From Streptomyces sp. P3 (GTDB lineage: Bacteria > Actinomycetota > Actinomycetes > Streptomycetales > Streptomycetaceae): a stretch of DNA of 64,000 bases. The notes below the pieces were generated by a model, which searched no databases, was not told where the DNA came from, and worked only from the letters and a program-made list of their open reading frames with translations. Position numbers and translations under genes: made by a program. The stretch covers positions 7,254,001-7,318,000 of the forward strand of contig NZ_CP028369.1 of the NCBI RefSeq assembly GCF_003032475.1, in the 5' to 3' direction. Of this stretch, positions 33,446 to 44,716 are shown piece after piece (the stretch's first letter is position 1; every line of letters begins with the position of its first letter).

Positions 33446-35171
33446 GCGGGCGGGGCCGCAGGGCCGTCCTGCCGCCGGCGGACTTCCAGGCGACCCAGCG
33501 CATCGCCGCCGACGGACTACAGGTCACCGTGGTGAACAAGGAAGGCTTCGAGCGCGTCTTCGACTTCTCCGCGATTGCCGTGCCCCAGCCGATGCGCTGC
33601 TCTCTTGCGCGCGCGTTCGCCGAGCAGTCCATGGGGTGGAACAGCCACGCGAGCGGTGAGTCGTATTGGCGGTCCGTGGAGGTCTTCGCCCGGTTCCTCA
33701 AGGACCAGGGGCATCCGGCCGAGGATCTCGGCGACCTTACCTCGGCCACGCTCCGGCTCTGGCGCAACAACCACAAGGACAGCCCCGGTGGGCGCGAGGC
33801 CCTGGCCAAGATGCGTACGCTGCTGAAGCGCGAGCCGCGGCTGGCGCAGGGCCTGGCCGCCGAGGAACTGGCCCGCCCCGTTGCGAAGAAGGGCAAGCCC
33901 TCCAAGCAGTCCTACCGGCCGTCGGAGCGCGACCAGGTGCTGCTGGCCGCCGAACGGCAGTTCCGTGCCGCGCTGCTGCGGATCCGGGAGAACACCACGC
34001 TGCTGGCCCGCTACCGGTCGGGCGCACTGGACCCGGACAACCGTGACTGGAGGATCGGGGCGGCCCTCGAGCACATCGCCGCCACGGGCGAACTGCCCGG
34101 GTACCCAGACAAAGAGGGGAAGGTCTACACCCGAGCCGAAGGGCTGCTGCGCGGGAAGAACCGCGGGAAGACGACCGGCCGGCTGTTCCTGAGCCGGTCG
34201 GAACTGACGTCCCTGGCCGTGATGATGACGGACCGATACGGCTGGAATCTGTCGGTCTACGACCGCCTGCACGTGCCCGCTATGACCCCGTCCGTGGGAG
34301 AGACGGCCACGGTCACCTACGAGGTCCTGGTGGAGAAGCGCCGCTCGGGAGAGGGGCGCTGGTTCGATACGGAGAACTACACCGACTCCGGCGCGGACTC
34401 GCCGGGCCGGCTCATCACCCAGGCCCTGGAGGCCACGCAACACGGGCGGGCCTTGGCCGCCGCCCTGTCACCCGGCCACGACCTGCTGATGGTCGCCCGC
34501 AATCGGCGCCGTACTGACGTGGACTCCAATCTGGACCGGCCCCGGAACGTCGGCCCGCTGTGCTTCGGGGTGTCCAAGGCCGATGCACGAGTATGGGCGA
34601 GAACTCACAAGATCGGCTCGCCCTTCCAACGCGCCCGCAGGACCACCGTCACCACCACGGGCAAGCCACTGCAGCACAAACGTGGCACCCACGAGAGCAT
34701 CTACGTCCTGCCCGACGAGAACGTCCAGGAGGCCGCCGTGGGCGTGATCGCGGCCGGCGCCGAGGAGGCCCTCGAACAGGCCCGCGACTACACCTTCAAG
34801 GGGCGGCTCACGGACGCGGCCGACGCGGCCCATCAGGAGACCGCAACCGCGGACTGCGCGGACGAGGAGACCAGCCCCTGGCCGGACCCGAGCGGGGGCT
34901 GTGGCGCCGACTTCCTGCTCTGTCTGTCCTGCGAGAACTCCCGGGTCCACACCGGCCACCACCCGCGTCTCGCGATCCTGCGCCGCCAGTTGATATCGCT
35001 CCGCTCCGGCTGGCCGGAGAAAATCTGGCGCAAGCGATGGGACGAACACCTCCAGCGACTCGATGATCTGCGGGCAAAGGTCAATGAGAGCACCTGGGAC
35101 GCTGCTCTGGCCCGGATCACCGACCGCGACCAAATGATCGTCGACCATCTGCTCAAGGGAGACCTCGCCCC

Positions 35172-35175
<4 letters not shown>
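33442..35175 (+). CDS. Tyrosine recombinase 2 (divergent catalytic motifs)
   Basis: 577 residues from GTG 33442 (GTGA overlap). N-terminal helices (SYWRSVEVFARFLKDQGHPA) resemble a core-binding domain. The expected HxxR box appears as FQRARRTTVT and the His...Tyr box as QHKRGTHESIYVLPDE, so the catalytic set is altered. A Cys cluster (GCGADFLLCLSCENSR) near residue 495 may bind metal. By analogy with Tn554 TnpB it may act with recombinases 1 and 3. Identification rests on gene context and partial motifs. Confidence 0.75.
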
Positions 35176-37717
<2,542 letters not shown>

Positions 37718-37730
37718 GGAGAGGAGGCCG

Positions 37731-37914
37731 TCACGCGGCGACGCCAAGCTCCTTGCGGGTCCGGTGGATGAACGCGCGGACGGCCGGCTCGCGCCGCCAG
37801 GGGGCGAGGGCGCCATTGAGCTCGCGGACGTAGTCCTTGGCCCGGTTCGACTGGACGCGGGCGAGGATGTCGACGGACCGGTTGCCGAGCTCGAGGCCGT
37901 GGGGCTCACGTCCT
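37731..37914 (-). pseudogene. C-terminal gene fragment
   Basis: An open frame reads GLELGNRSVDILARVQSN, RAKDYVRELNGALAPW and RAFIHRTRKELGVAA then TGA. Amphipathic content is protein-like, but there is no start and an upstream in-frame stop. It abuts another truncated gene and lies just past the recombinase unit, consistent with sequence cut off by insertion or deletion. Family not recognised. Confidence 0.45.
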
Positions 37915-37921
37915 CACTCAG

Positions 37922-38140
37922 CTATGGCTGCTCGATCGTGAAGGCGCCGCCGGTACAGGTGAGCCGCAGTAGCCGAGCCAGGGAGTGCGGGACCGCGCGC
38001 AGCCGCAGCTCGCTCCCGCCGGCCTTGGCCGCGTGGGCGGCGGCCAGCAGCGCGGACAGACCGGTGCAGTCGATGAAGGTCAGCTGGCCGCAGGCCACGT
38101 CGATGTGCCCTGTTCTCGTATAGCTACGGCCAACGGACAT
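37922..38140 (-). pseudogene. Truncated STAS (anti-anti-sigma) gene
   Basis: The C-terminal half of a STAS domain is clear: CGQLTFIDCTGLSALLAAAH, including the Asp-Cys-Thr/Ser phosphorylation-loop region, then LRAVPHSLARLLRLTCTGG and an intact stop. The N-terminal half is missing; upstream of about 38108 the sequence changes to the direct-repeat region. STAS proteins of this type antagonise anti-sigma factors. Here it is a remnant. Confidence 0.65.
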
Positions 38141-38263
38141 GTAGCGCTGCGTGATGCTAGGGGTCGGACCCCGCGCGAGGGCGAGCGGTACAGCGGGTGG
38201 CGGCCGAGGCCAGATCTCGTATGGCTATGGCCAGGTGGCATGTGGCTCTTTGTGATACTCGGG
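38114..38263. repeat. Imperfect 50-bp direct repeat right of the recombinase unit
   Basis: Copies at 38114-38163 and 38215-38263 both begin TCTCGTAT and share GGCCA, CATGT, GTGAT and GGG at the same spacing, about 74% identical, with starts 101 bp apart. They lie where the STAS fragment loses homology. Candidate recombinase-binding or end sequence of the recombinase element, or a duplicated promoter. Confidence 0.6.
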
Positions 38264-38416
38264 ACTTCCCATGACAACAGAGTCGCCCGCAGCCTCCGTC
38301 GCGTCCTTCGCGACTCGTTCTCCGGCATCTGTGGGCAGGATCGATCGAGCAGTCTGCAGTGGTCAGACGTTCCCGGTAGGGTCCCCGCGATGGTGTGAGC
38401 CGGTGTTGGAGGAAAT

Positions 38417-39061
38417 ATGGCGAGACGAATGCGGGACGAGGCGTTCCGGATAGAGCAGGAGCAGGGGCGCTACGCCCCTCACGTACGTCCGATCAATGAG
38501 ATGGTCGACGCCTTGCGCGACCAGGACGAGCGTGGCTGGATGCCGCACGTCGCCCCCTGGCACGGGGGAGTGGAGGCGCGCGCCCTGTCGATCCTGCGGG
38601 ACCCGGGCCCCAAGACACAGGAGGGTGTCGGCTCCGGATTTCTGTGCGTGGAGAACGACGATCCGACAGCGGAGCTTCAGGTCCAGCTCTTCGAGGGGGC
38701 GGGGATCGCGCCGCGAGACGTCACTCCCTGGAACGCCTACCCCTGGTACATCAACCGCTCGCCGAAGGCGGCCGAGCTTCAGGCCGGCGTCGAGGTCCTG
38801 AAGCAGCTGCTGGGGTTGATGCCGAAGGCCGAGGTCGTGCTTCTCCAGGGCAGTGAAGCCCAGGACGCGTGGCGCCGCCTGCTCAAGACGCACCCCGGAG
38901 TTGTCCGTGAACGGAGTCTGAAGGTGGTCAGCACCTACCACCCGGGACGGCAGGCTCTCTTCGTGCGAGACCCGGATGAACGCGCCCGCCGCGCACAGCA
39001 CAGAGTCGACTCCTGCCAGACCGTCGGTGACGTGCTCCGTGGCGAGGGCGGGCAGAGGTAG
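38417..39061 (+). CDS. Uracil-DNA-glycosylase-superfamily protein
   Basis: 214 residues. RALSILRDPGPKTQEGVGS, RDVTPWNAYPWYINRSPKAA, AEVVLLQGSEAQDAWRRLL and VSTYHPGRQAL follow the order of UDG motifs: a glycine/proline loop, the uracil pocket N-A-Y-P-W-Y, and the late H-P-x-x-Q loop. UDGs excise uracil from DNA. No Fe-S cysteines typical of family 4 are seen. GTG/ATG alternatives do not change the call. It stands alone between unrelated genes. Confidence 0.75.
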   Translation: MARRMRDEAFRIEQEQGRYAPHVRPINEMVDALRDQDERGWMPHVAPWHGGVEARALSILRDPGPKTQEGVGSGFLCVENDDPTAELQVQLFEGAGIAPRDVTPWNAYPWYINRSPKAAELQAGVEVLKQLLGLMPKAEVVLLQGSEAQDAWRRLLKTHPGVVRERSLKVVSTYHPGRQALFVRDPDERARRAQHRVDSCQTVGDVLRGEGGQR

Positions 39062-39133
39062 GGTCCGCGCACGGATCAGGCCGTGGAGCAGCTTGGCGAT
39101 GGGCGAGGGGTAGCGCCGGGGTGAGGGGGCGAA

Positions 39134-39445
39134 ATGGCACAGGCGACGCGCTGGAGGTTCCGCGAGTGCGGCGCGGAGATCCGAGGGGCAGCGCTCAGTC
39201 CCGAGAGGTCAACGAACCAGATCAACCCCACACGCCACTCTGGTCATCGTGTGGCCCTGGACCCGTGGCCGAAGGGACGCGCCAACGCGTACGACACGTC
39301 TGGCTCCGGGTGGGTTGTGTACACCCGCGAGCCCGGCAGGTGGCGGCAGCGCTGGGACAGCCTTGCCCTGTCGACCCGCGTCTTGGTCACCGTTGGCGAG
39401 ATTAGAGACCCTCTCTCCTACTGCCCTGAGGACTCCACGAAGTGA
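39134..39445 (+). CDS. Hypothetical protein, coupled to membrane protein gene
   Basis: 103 residues from ATG 39134. Trp/Arg-rich with HRVALDPWPKGRANAYDTSG and SGWVVYTREPGRWRQRWDSL. The end overlaps the next start as GTGA, which supports real translation. No family recognised. Confidence 0.45.
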   Translation: MAQATRWRFRECGAEIRGAALSPERSTNQINPTRHSGHRVALDPWPKGRANAYDTSGSGWVVYTREPGRWRQRWDSLALSTRVLVTVGEIRDPLSYCPEDSTK

Positions 39446-39918
39446 ACGCAGAATTCTGGGTCGCCGTCTTCGCTGCAGGCGTCGCCCTCATCGCGCTGAT
39501 CAGCAGCGCGGTCAGCGCCGCCAGAGCCCGCGTCAAAACCATCGAAGACGCATATATCGCACGCTACTGGCAAATCCTCGACGGCTTCCCCTCCCTGGCC
39601 CTCGTCGCCGAGGACGGCACAGCATGCAGCAGCGAGGAACTCAAAGCCGTGCGCCTGTACTTGCGGCTTTGTGAAGACGAGCTGGAACTGCGTGAGTTGG
39701 GCTGGGTCGGCGGCGAGACCTGGGAGCAATGGCGCCCCGGTATCCGAGCCCAGCTCAACCAGTGGCCCGTCGCCGCCGAATGGGCCCTCATACGCGACTG
39801 CCATCGCGCACCCCACCAGTTCATGCTACTGCGCGAATTGGACGCCACCCCTGACTATGATCCCTACCGGCACCGCCCCTACATTGGCCGCTTCACGCGC
39901 CAATGGCGGGGACTGTGA
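39442..39918 (+). CDS. Small membrane-anchored protein
   Basis: 158 residues from GTG 39442. One N-terminal membrane helix (FWVAVFAAGVALIALISSAV) is followed by a cytoplasmic helical domain (VKTIEDAYIARYWQILDGFP, LYLRLCEDELELRELGWVGG, FTRQWRGL). The pattern is common in Streptomyces; function unknown. Confidence 0.65.
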   Translation: MNAEFWVAVFAAGVALIALISSAVSAARARVKTIEDAYIARYWQILDGFPSLALVAEDGTACSSEELKAVRLYLRLCEDELELRELGWVGGETWEQWRPGIRAQLNQWPVAAEWALIRDCHRAPHQFMLLRELDATPDYDPYRHRPYIGRFTRQWRGL

Positions 39919-40109
39919 TTGTCCCTGTGGCAACCGAACGGCATGGAGACAGGCGGCACGGCCCCTCCAGGCCATGAAGACCGGCCGCAGCCTGCTCCTT
40001 ACCTTCCGGTGCTCATGCTCCGACGGTAGGGAACCCCCGGCCCTCTGCGAGCACAGGTTCCGGTCACCCAAGCGCACTTATACATGTAGAGGGCTTCCAC
40101 ATCAGGTTC

Positions 40110-40652
40110 TTAGCCGATGCTGGTGTCTGTCGCAGGAGCCTTTCGGGCGTTGTTCCTGAGGTTGGCGAAGGGCAGGGCTCCTCCGTGGAGTTCTTTGAAC
40201 TCGTCGATCAGGTCCTGCTCAGCCTCACCCGCATCGTCCTCGGTCGTCGGCCGCCAGGCGACGAGCAGTGCGTCCGAGTCGGCCAGCTGCCAGATGTAGC
40301 GTCCGCCCCAGTGGCCGGCCAGCAGGCCGGTGCCGTGGCGGCGGTAGTCGGCAAGCCGCTGATTCAGTCCGTCCTTGCCCGCGGCCTTGCCGATGTACAC
40401 GACCGTTGCCCCGTCCACCCAGGCGTCGCGGAGCTTGTCGGCGGTCACGGACGGGTCGCGGCCCTTGAGGTGTCCGGCAGGGCTGGTGGGGAGGAACGAC
40501 GGGGGCGAGGTGTCTGCGCGGATCACCACGTAGATTCCGTGCCCGGTGGGGACGTTGCTGCCGGGCAGTTCACGGAACGGCACGAAGCCGCGGAAGCCGC
40601 GTGCGGTCAGGGTCCTCTGTGTCAGCTCTGGTGTCGGGCTCATACTAGGCAT
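40110..40652 (-). CDS. GIY-YIG domain protein
   Basis: 180 residues from ATG 40652 (ATG 40643 also possible). [12 protein letters not shown] supplies the GIY motif, [20 protein letters not shown] the YIG motif with the conserved Arg, and [20 protein letters not shown] the acidic region with Glu, ending PFANLR. GIY-YIG domains cut DNA; single-domain forms occur in homing, repair and restriction enzymes. No partner is obvious. Confidence 0.75.
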   Translation of the reverse strand: MPSMSPTPELTQRTLTARGFRGFVPFRELPGSNVPTGHGIYVVIRADTSPPSFLPTSPAGHLKGRDPSVTADKLRDAWVDGATVVYIGKAAGKDGLNQRLADYRRHGTGLLAGHWGGRYIWQLADSDALLVAWRPTTEDDAGEAEQDLIDEFKELHGGALPFANLRNNARKAPATDTSIG

Positions 40653-40700
40653 CGTGCCAGGCGCATCTGACAGTCCTCGGCGGTAGGTGTCGTACTGCAG

Positions 40701-40737
40701 CCGGGCGGGGGCAGGTCAACGACCTGCCCCCGCCCGG
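40701..40737 (-). terminator. Perfect 17-bp hairpin
   Basis: CCGGGCGGGGGCAGGTC pairs with GACCTGCCCCCGCCCGG around a 3-nt loop, 19 bp after the stop of the zinc-site gene at 40756. It separates that gene from the GIY-YIG gene on the same strand. Confidence 0.85.
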
Positions 40738-40755
40738 GCTTGGTGAGATTGGTAC

Positions 40756-41058
40756 CTAGTGCTGGGCCTTCTTGCGGTGGACGCGGATGCTGGCGGGGGC
40801 ACCAAGGTAGTTGCAGTCCGCCCCGGGACACCGCTCCCAGTTGCCGTTCTCGACAGCCGCCTCGCGGACGCCGTTGTCGGGCCCGAACCCGTGGTGTGCG
40901 ATGAGTCGGGCGACGGAGTTGTCGTATCGGGCCGCCAGGAGGGCCGCCTCTGCGATCTTGTCGTGTCCCTGGGAGAAGAAGGAGCCGAGGCCGACCTCGT
41001 TCCCGCATCCGCACCAACAAGTTCCCGTCGGCATCAGCCGCGTTTCGCTCTTCGTCAT
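40756..41058 (-). CDS. Small Cys-rich (zinc-site) protein
   Basis: 100 residues from ATG 41058. TGTCWCGCGNEV gives three closely spaced Cys, FFSQGHDKIAEAALLAARYD a helical segment, and WERCPGADCNYLGAPASIRV a second Cys pair, so one or two zinc sites are likely. The type is common in phages and mobile elements. Its promoter overlaps CCTAG dyads, suggesting autoregulation. Confidence 0.7.
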   Translation of the reverse strand: MTKSETRLMPTGTCWCGCGNEVGLGSFFSQGHDKIAEAALLAARYDNSVARLIAHHGFGPDNGVREAAVENGNWERCPGADCNYLGAPASIRVHRKKAQH

Positions 41059-41064
41059 GGCTTC

Positions 41065-41120
41065 AAGGTACTCCTTCTAGGAGGTGCGTCAAGGATGTAG
41101 TCCTAGAAAGGTCTCCTAGG
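41065..41120 (-). promoter_or_regulatory. Promoter with CCTAG dyads
   Basis: On the minus strand TTGACG (41087-41092) and TACCTT (41065-41070) are 16 nt apart, a reasonable -35/-10 pair just before the 41058 ATG. CCTTCTAGG at 41073-41081, CCTAGAAAGG at 41102-41111 and CCTAGG at 41115-41120 form dyads overlapping or just upstream, as expected for a repressor operator. Confidence 0.5.
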
Positions 41121-41130
41121 GGATCGCGAC

Positions 41131-41240
41131 TGCCGCAGTAAATGCCGGATTTACTGCGGCAGGACCTCTACCGTGATCACCGCGACCTGCGGCGGGTGAT
41201 TCCGGCCGTCGGGGTGAGGTGTACGCATTTACTGCGGCAG
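41131..41240. repeat. Palindromic site with 13-bp arms plus extra half-site
   Basis: TGCCGCAGTAAAT (41131-41143) and ATTTACTGCGGCA (41149-41161) are perfect inverted arms with a 5-bp spacer. A third copy, ATTTACTGCGGCAG, is at 41227-41240. Inverted 13-bp arms around a short spacer are typical of tyrosine-recombinase core sites, and a tyrosine-recombinase fragment begins 40 bp further on. Confidence 0.7.
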
Positions 41241-41280
41241 AGCAGGGAAGCGGGGCGCGCTCCGGCTGCCGCGCGCCCGG

Positions 41281-41448
41281 GTGTTGCCCCTGTCCGCCCC
41301 GCCCTCGTCGTACACCGCGGCGGTCGAGCGGTACCTCACCGGCGCGGGCATCGCCAAGTCCTCCGCGCGGATCTATCGGATCTCGCTGACGACCTGGGGG
41401 TGGATGCTCGCCGGCGAACCGCCGCCCACCGGACCCGCCCGCCGGGGT
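41281..41448 (+). pseudogene. Tyrosine-recombinase N-terminal fragment
   Basis: The frame opens PLSAPPSSYTAAVERYLTG, GIAKSSARIYRISLTTWGWM, LAGEPPPTGPARRG, which is the core-binding start of a common Streptomyces integrase. Homology stops near 41448 where the reading frame turns into the antisense of an HNH-type gene fragment. The catalytic domain is absent, so it is inactive. Confidence 0.65.
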
Positions 41449-41449
41449 A

Positions 41450-41604
41450 TGCGGGGCGTTCCACCCGGTCGCCGTGCGCCGCGAGAGATAGGTCCGCATG
41501 GCGTGCTGCGCGACCTCCGCGAACTCTGTCCTCATCCACTGGGGCAACACATGCTCGGCGGACATTGGGCCACAGGCCCCACAGAATACGCACGTTGCAG
41601 GCAT
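41450..41604 (-). pseudogene. HNH-like gene, 5' fragment
   Basis: From ATG 41604: MPATCVFCGACGPMSAEHV, then PQWMRTEFAEVA. A CxxC followed by S-A-E-H-V-x-P-Q-W is the opening of HNH-like nucleases. It is cut off where the integrase fragment begins on the other strand, so the two truncated genes share a junction at about 41449. Confidence 0.6.
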
Positions 41605-41803
41605 TCCAGGGAGGTTAGGGGCAACACCGCGACCAGCGACCAGGATTGGGACCGCGTGGCTCCTTGAACGGACCGCGCGCGCCTCTGTGCTGCTGCCGGG
41701 CCGTGCGTGGCCCGGCAGCGGGGCGAGGGGCCGGCTCGTCGACCCGTTCGGCAGCTGCCTCCTAGTCGTCCTCACGGCCGGGCCCCGCGCGAGGGGTAAG
41801 CCC

Positions 41804-42325
41804 ATGAGCCAGGCTCAGGGAGCAAGCAACTCCACCAGTGGGTTCCGAGGTCCAGACGTGGCGAGATCTCGTGGTGCAGAATCCGTCGTTATGGATTCAC
41901 CATCTTCCGACATACCTTCCCGAAGACGACGGCTCAGACGGCTGCTGCGCCTCGCATGGCACGGGGGCAAACTCTTCATAGCAGGTTCCGTGCTCCTCCT
42001 GCTGGCGGCCGGCTTTGTCTACGGAGCGTTCTTCGCGGACACCGACGAGAGCAACAACCCCATGGAGCAGCCGGTGCCAGAGGCGGGTGACTGCATCGCC
42101 GCCGACCGGTACTTTCCGATCACCGTTTCCTGCGACGATCTCGATGCGACCGTCCAGGTTGTCCAGGTCATCGACGGGGACAACGCCTCTCAGTGTGCGC
42201 TCGTCCCCGAAGCCACCGAAGTCCTCCAGCACGAGTCCGTCCTGAAGGTGGGGGGTGCCGACGGTATCGATGTAGGTGATGCCGAGATCCGGACACTCTG
42301 TGTGAGGGAGCTCACAGGCAACTGA
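41804..42325 (+). CDS. Membrane-anchored protein, LppU-like
   Basis: 173 residues from ATG 41804, seven nt after GAGGGG. A basic cytoplasmic segment (SRRRRLRRLLRLAWHGGKLF) and one membrane helix (FIAGSVLLLLAAGFVYGAFF) precede an outer domain with PEAGDCIAADRYFPITVSCD and later Cys (NASQCALVP, IRTLCVREL). 'G-D-C ... V-x-C' is the LppU/septum-type pattern. Function unknown. Confidence 0.62.
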   Translation: MSQAQGASNSTSGFRGPDVARSRGAESVVMDSPSSDIPSRRRRLRRLLRLAWHGGKLFIAGSVLLLLAAGFVYGAFFADTDESNNPMEQPVPEAGDCIAADRYFPITVSCDDLDATVQVVQVIDGDNASQCALVPEATEVLQHESVLKVGGADGIDVGDAEIRTLCVRELTGN

Positions 42326-42505
42326 GAAGCGGGCCAGGCCGGTGTCCGGGCAGACGTCGCGCGGGCTGAGGACCTGAGGACACAAACACTGTGTTCACGC
42401 AGAGCAACGACGTGTCTATGACTGGTCCGGCGCTGACCCGAGCTACTGACTACTGCGAATCGCATGGCCTCGACCCGCGATGTTCGCTGACAGAAGGGCG
42501 GAGAG

Positions 42506-42536
42506 GGCGCTTCCGGCTACGAGAATGGGAAGCGCC
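42506..42536. terminator. Hairpin between convergent genes
   Basis: GGCGCTTCC (42506-42514) and GGAAGCGCC (42528-42536) pair perfectly over 9 bp around a 13-nt loop, between the end of 41804-42325 and the end of 42552-43202. Position suits a bidirectional terminator. Confidence 0.55.
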
Positions 42537-42551
42537 ACGAAAACCCTCGGC

Positions 42552-43202
42552 TCAACTGGTGGCATGCTCCTCTGCGTTTGGGTCGCCGGCATCCCGCATG
42601 AGCTGGTACATGCGCTTCTTGAACTCGCTGCTCAGCGGTTCGCTGTCGACGTCCACGCCGTCGTCTGGGGTGAAGTCCCAGTTGAAACCGATGCTGCCGC
42701 GTCGTCCGGTGCTCTGGGTCACCGTGACACCACGGCCATCCTGCAACAGTTCGATGCGGTGCGTGGCCACGGTCCTGTCCGGCACGCGTGTCAAGAGTTC
42801 GGGGCCGACCTCGGAACGGCCGTTGCGTTGGTATGGCATGAACGCGAAGGAGTTGCTGTCCCACAGGTGGACCACGATGAGCTTGGCCATCGGCCCCAGC
42901 AGCGCGTACTGGAGGCCGGCCGCCATGTCGTCCGGCGACGGCGGCGGTGTGTAGCTCACTCTTGCGATGTCATCGAACAGCAGGCGGTTCATTGTGCGCG
43001 TATCTCCGTTGCGCACGAGGTACAGCGCCCGGTCAGAGACTACGACGTCGACGCGTACACCGCGGTTGCGGAACAGTTCACCAAGGTCGCCGCCGGTACG
43101 ACAGATGTCGAAGGCGACGAGTTGTTCGTCTTGTTCCATGCGCGGCGCGAGTCCTCGCGCCGCGCGGGCCAGAGCCCGGCGAGTCAGGAATTCCTTGAAC
43201 AC
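42552..43202 (-). CDS. Hypothetical protein, PH-like strand pattern
   Basis: 216 residues from GTG 43202. An N-terminal helix with many Arg is followed by EQDEQLVAFDICRTGGD, VRVDVVVSDRALYLVRNGDT, RLLFDDIARVSYT, and LGPMAKLIVVHLWDSNSFAF, alternating strands resembling bacterial PH-like domains. No enzyme motif. Function unknown. Confidence 0.6.
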   Translation of the reverse strand: MFKEFLTRRALARAARGLAPRMEQDEQLVAFDICRTGGDLGELFRNRGVRVDVVVSDRALYLVRNGDTRTMNRLLFDDIARVSYTPPPSPDDMAAGLQYALLGPMAKLIVVHLWDSNSFAFMPYQRNGRSEVGPELLTRVPDRTVATHRIELLQDGRGVTVTQSTGRRGSIGFNWDFTPDDGVDVDSEPLSSEFKKRMYQLMRDAGDPNAEEHATS

Positions 43203-43308
43203 TGGGTGAATGTAGGCCCTTTCCGCTCACTTCCAACAGGGCTGTGCAGGAGCTGACTGGTTACGACGCTTCTCTCGCCGCCTCCGCGCGAAGAGCACAG
43301 CCCTGGGC

Positions 43309-43835
43309 TCACGCTTGAGTGGTGCGGTTGAGCAGCGAGCCGGGTCGATTCTGCTCAGACGCGAAGAAGCCCTTGATGCGCTCAAAGGTGATGCGTACGG
43401 GATGACCTGCCAGGTGCTGGTCGTACGCTTCGCGTTGGCTCCGGTACTCCCGGTTCGGCGCCGGCATCTCGTCGGCGGGCCGCCACACCACTTCGACCAG
43501 CGTCGCGGGATCGGGCTGCGGATACTGTGGGCCGTCGGAGTGGGCGATGATGAACGCAAGCTGGTGGGTGGCCTGGTTACGCGCCCAACGGGCCCCTTGG
43601 ACGAGCCTGCGGCCGTAGTCGTCAGCATCGCTCAGGTACGTCGCGTCGTTCTCGCGCATCTGCTTTCAAGTGAGCACGCCCAGAACAGGCATTCCGTCGC
43701 GGAGGCAAGGGCGGAGAAGCCGTCGTCGTGCGCGGTCACCCTCGTCGCGTCCCGCAGGAATCGCTGCACAGCCTGGTAGTAGCCAATCATGGCCGCGCCC
43801 AGCATCTCTGGGTCCGGCTGGAGAGTATCGGTCAC
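43309..43835 (-). pseudogene. Frameshifted hypothetical gene
   Basis: The 5' part (MTDTLQPDPEMLGAAMIGYY, QAVQRFLRDATRV, ALASATECLFWACSLESR) from 43835 runs out of frame near 43660. The continuation MRENDATYLSDADDYGRRLV, GARWARNQATHQLAFII lies in another frame, 43659 to 43309. Together they read as one helical protein. Either a frameshift mutation or two genes overlapping by 28 nt. Confidence 0.55.
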
Positions 43836-44221
43836 GTCGCTTCCCCTTGTCGAGTGCGAGGCATAACTGATCAGGATGCACTCCGTGGCCGGAAAGGGCG
43901 AGGGGTTTCATCTGTCGCAGCGCTGGGGTGGCCATCGCGCCCCGCGATCACGGGGACGCGGGGTTCCCGTTCGGTCTGCGCAGTCCCTGCGGATCTGCAC
44001 AGTGATGTCCATGGGGCTGCGCGAGTTGGAGTGGGCGGGACCTGTGGCAGATGGACGGTTTCGAGGTGGGCTGGCGGGATGCGACGGGCGAGTACCTGCG
44101 ACCGCTAGCAGAGGCCGTCTCGGTGGCGTTCGAGGACGGGCGGCCGGTACGAGTCCCGACTGGGGGATCGGGGCTCGGGCGCGCGGGAGTCCGCGTGGCC
44201 GCCGTTGCTGCCGGGTGCGGG
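43836..44221. other. Gap with no intact gene
   Basis: About 385 bp. On the plus strand, pieces near 44008-44155 in two frames (GLRELEWAGPVADG, then GFEVGWRDATGEYLRPLAEA and VSVAFEDGRPVRVP) look like a decayed N-terminus of a transposase-endonuclease-type protein, too short to call. Confidence 0.3.
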
Positions 44222-44521
44222 TTACGGCTTGGCTTGGCCTTCGGGCCACATGGCCGGGTCAACTCCGTCGAAGCCATCGGCGCAGCCCTGGGTGAAATAC
44301 TCCCGCACCTTTGCGTTCGGGCTTTCGTCCATAGCGGCTTCGTAGTCCTGGAACTGCTTCCCGCACCCGGCGGTCTTGTCTCCGCCGGCCCTCTGCTCGG
44401 TCTGTCCGCTCAGATATCCAGCCGCGTAGTCGTAGGCGTTGGCCCCGCGTTGCACCTCGGCTCCGCAGCCGGTCGTGAGCGCAAGCACGGCTATGGAGGC
44501 CACCCCCCAGCGTCTGCCCAT
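44222..44521 (-). CDS. Small lipoprotein
   Basis: 99 residues from ATG 44521 after AAGGAGGG. The signal peptide ends in the lipobox LTTGC (Cys about residue 19). The mature part has YDYAAGYLSGQTEQRAGGDK and two more Cys (AGCGKQF, QGCADGF). Function unknown. Confidence 0.72.
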   Translation of the reverse strand: MGRRWGVASIAVLALTTGCGAEVQRGANAYDYAAGYLSGQTEQRAGGDKTAGCGKQFQDYEAAMDESPNAKVREYFTQGCADGFDGVDPAMWPEGQAKP

Positions 44522-44716
44522 GTCCCCTCCTTCTGATCTGCATGAATGCGGAGACTGTAGCGCCCCGGTGGGGCACCGCCGGGGCCGCCGCTGTCAGGGC
44601 CACCGCGTCTATCACGTCGGGTGATGCTCTGGGCTGGAATCGGGGATCGTCTCACGCTCCGCCAGGTCACCTGGCACTGTCGCGCGCGAATCACACTGAC
44701 GATCAAGGAGCGGGCG

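Noticed and set aside
40640..41020. 126-codon minus-strand frame overlapping the zinc-site gene
   Set aside because: Out-of-frame Arg/Gly-rich translation; the 40756-41058 frame has Cys pairs and a defined start and terminator.
43640..43680. Programmed frameshift joining the two parts of 43309-43835
   Set aside because: No slippery heptamer or downstream structure was seen; simple mutation or overlapping genes explain it.
43876..44295. Plus-strand open frame and TnsA-like pieces
   Set aside because: A few segments recall transposase endonuclease N-termini, but they fall in two frames over about 150 bp; too weak to name.
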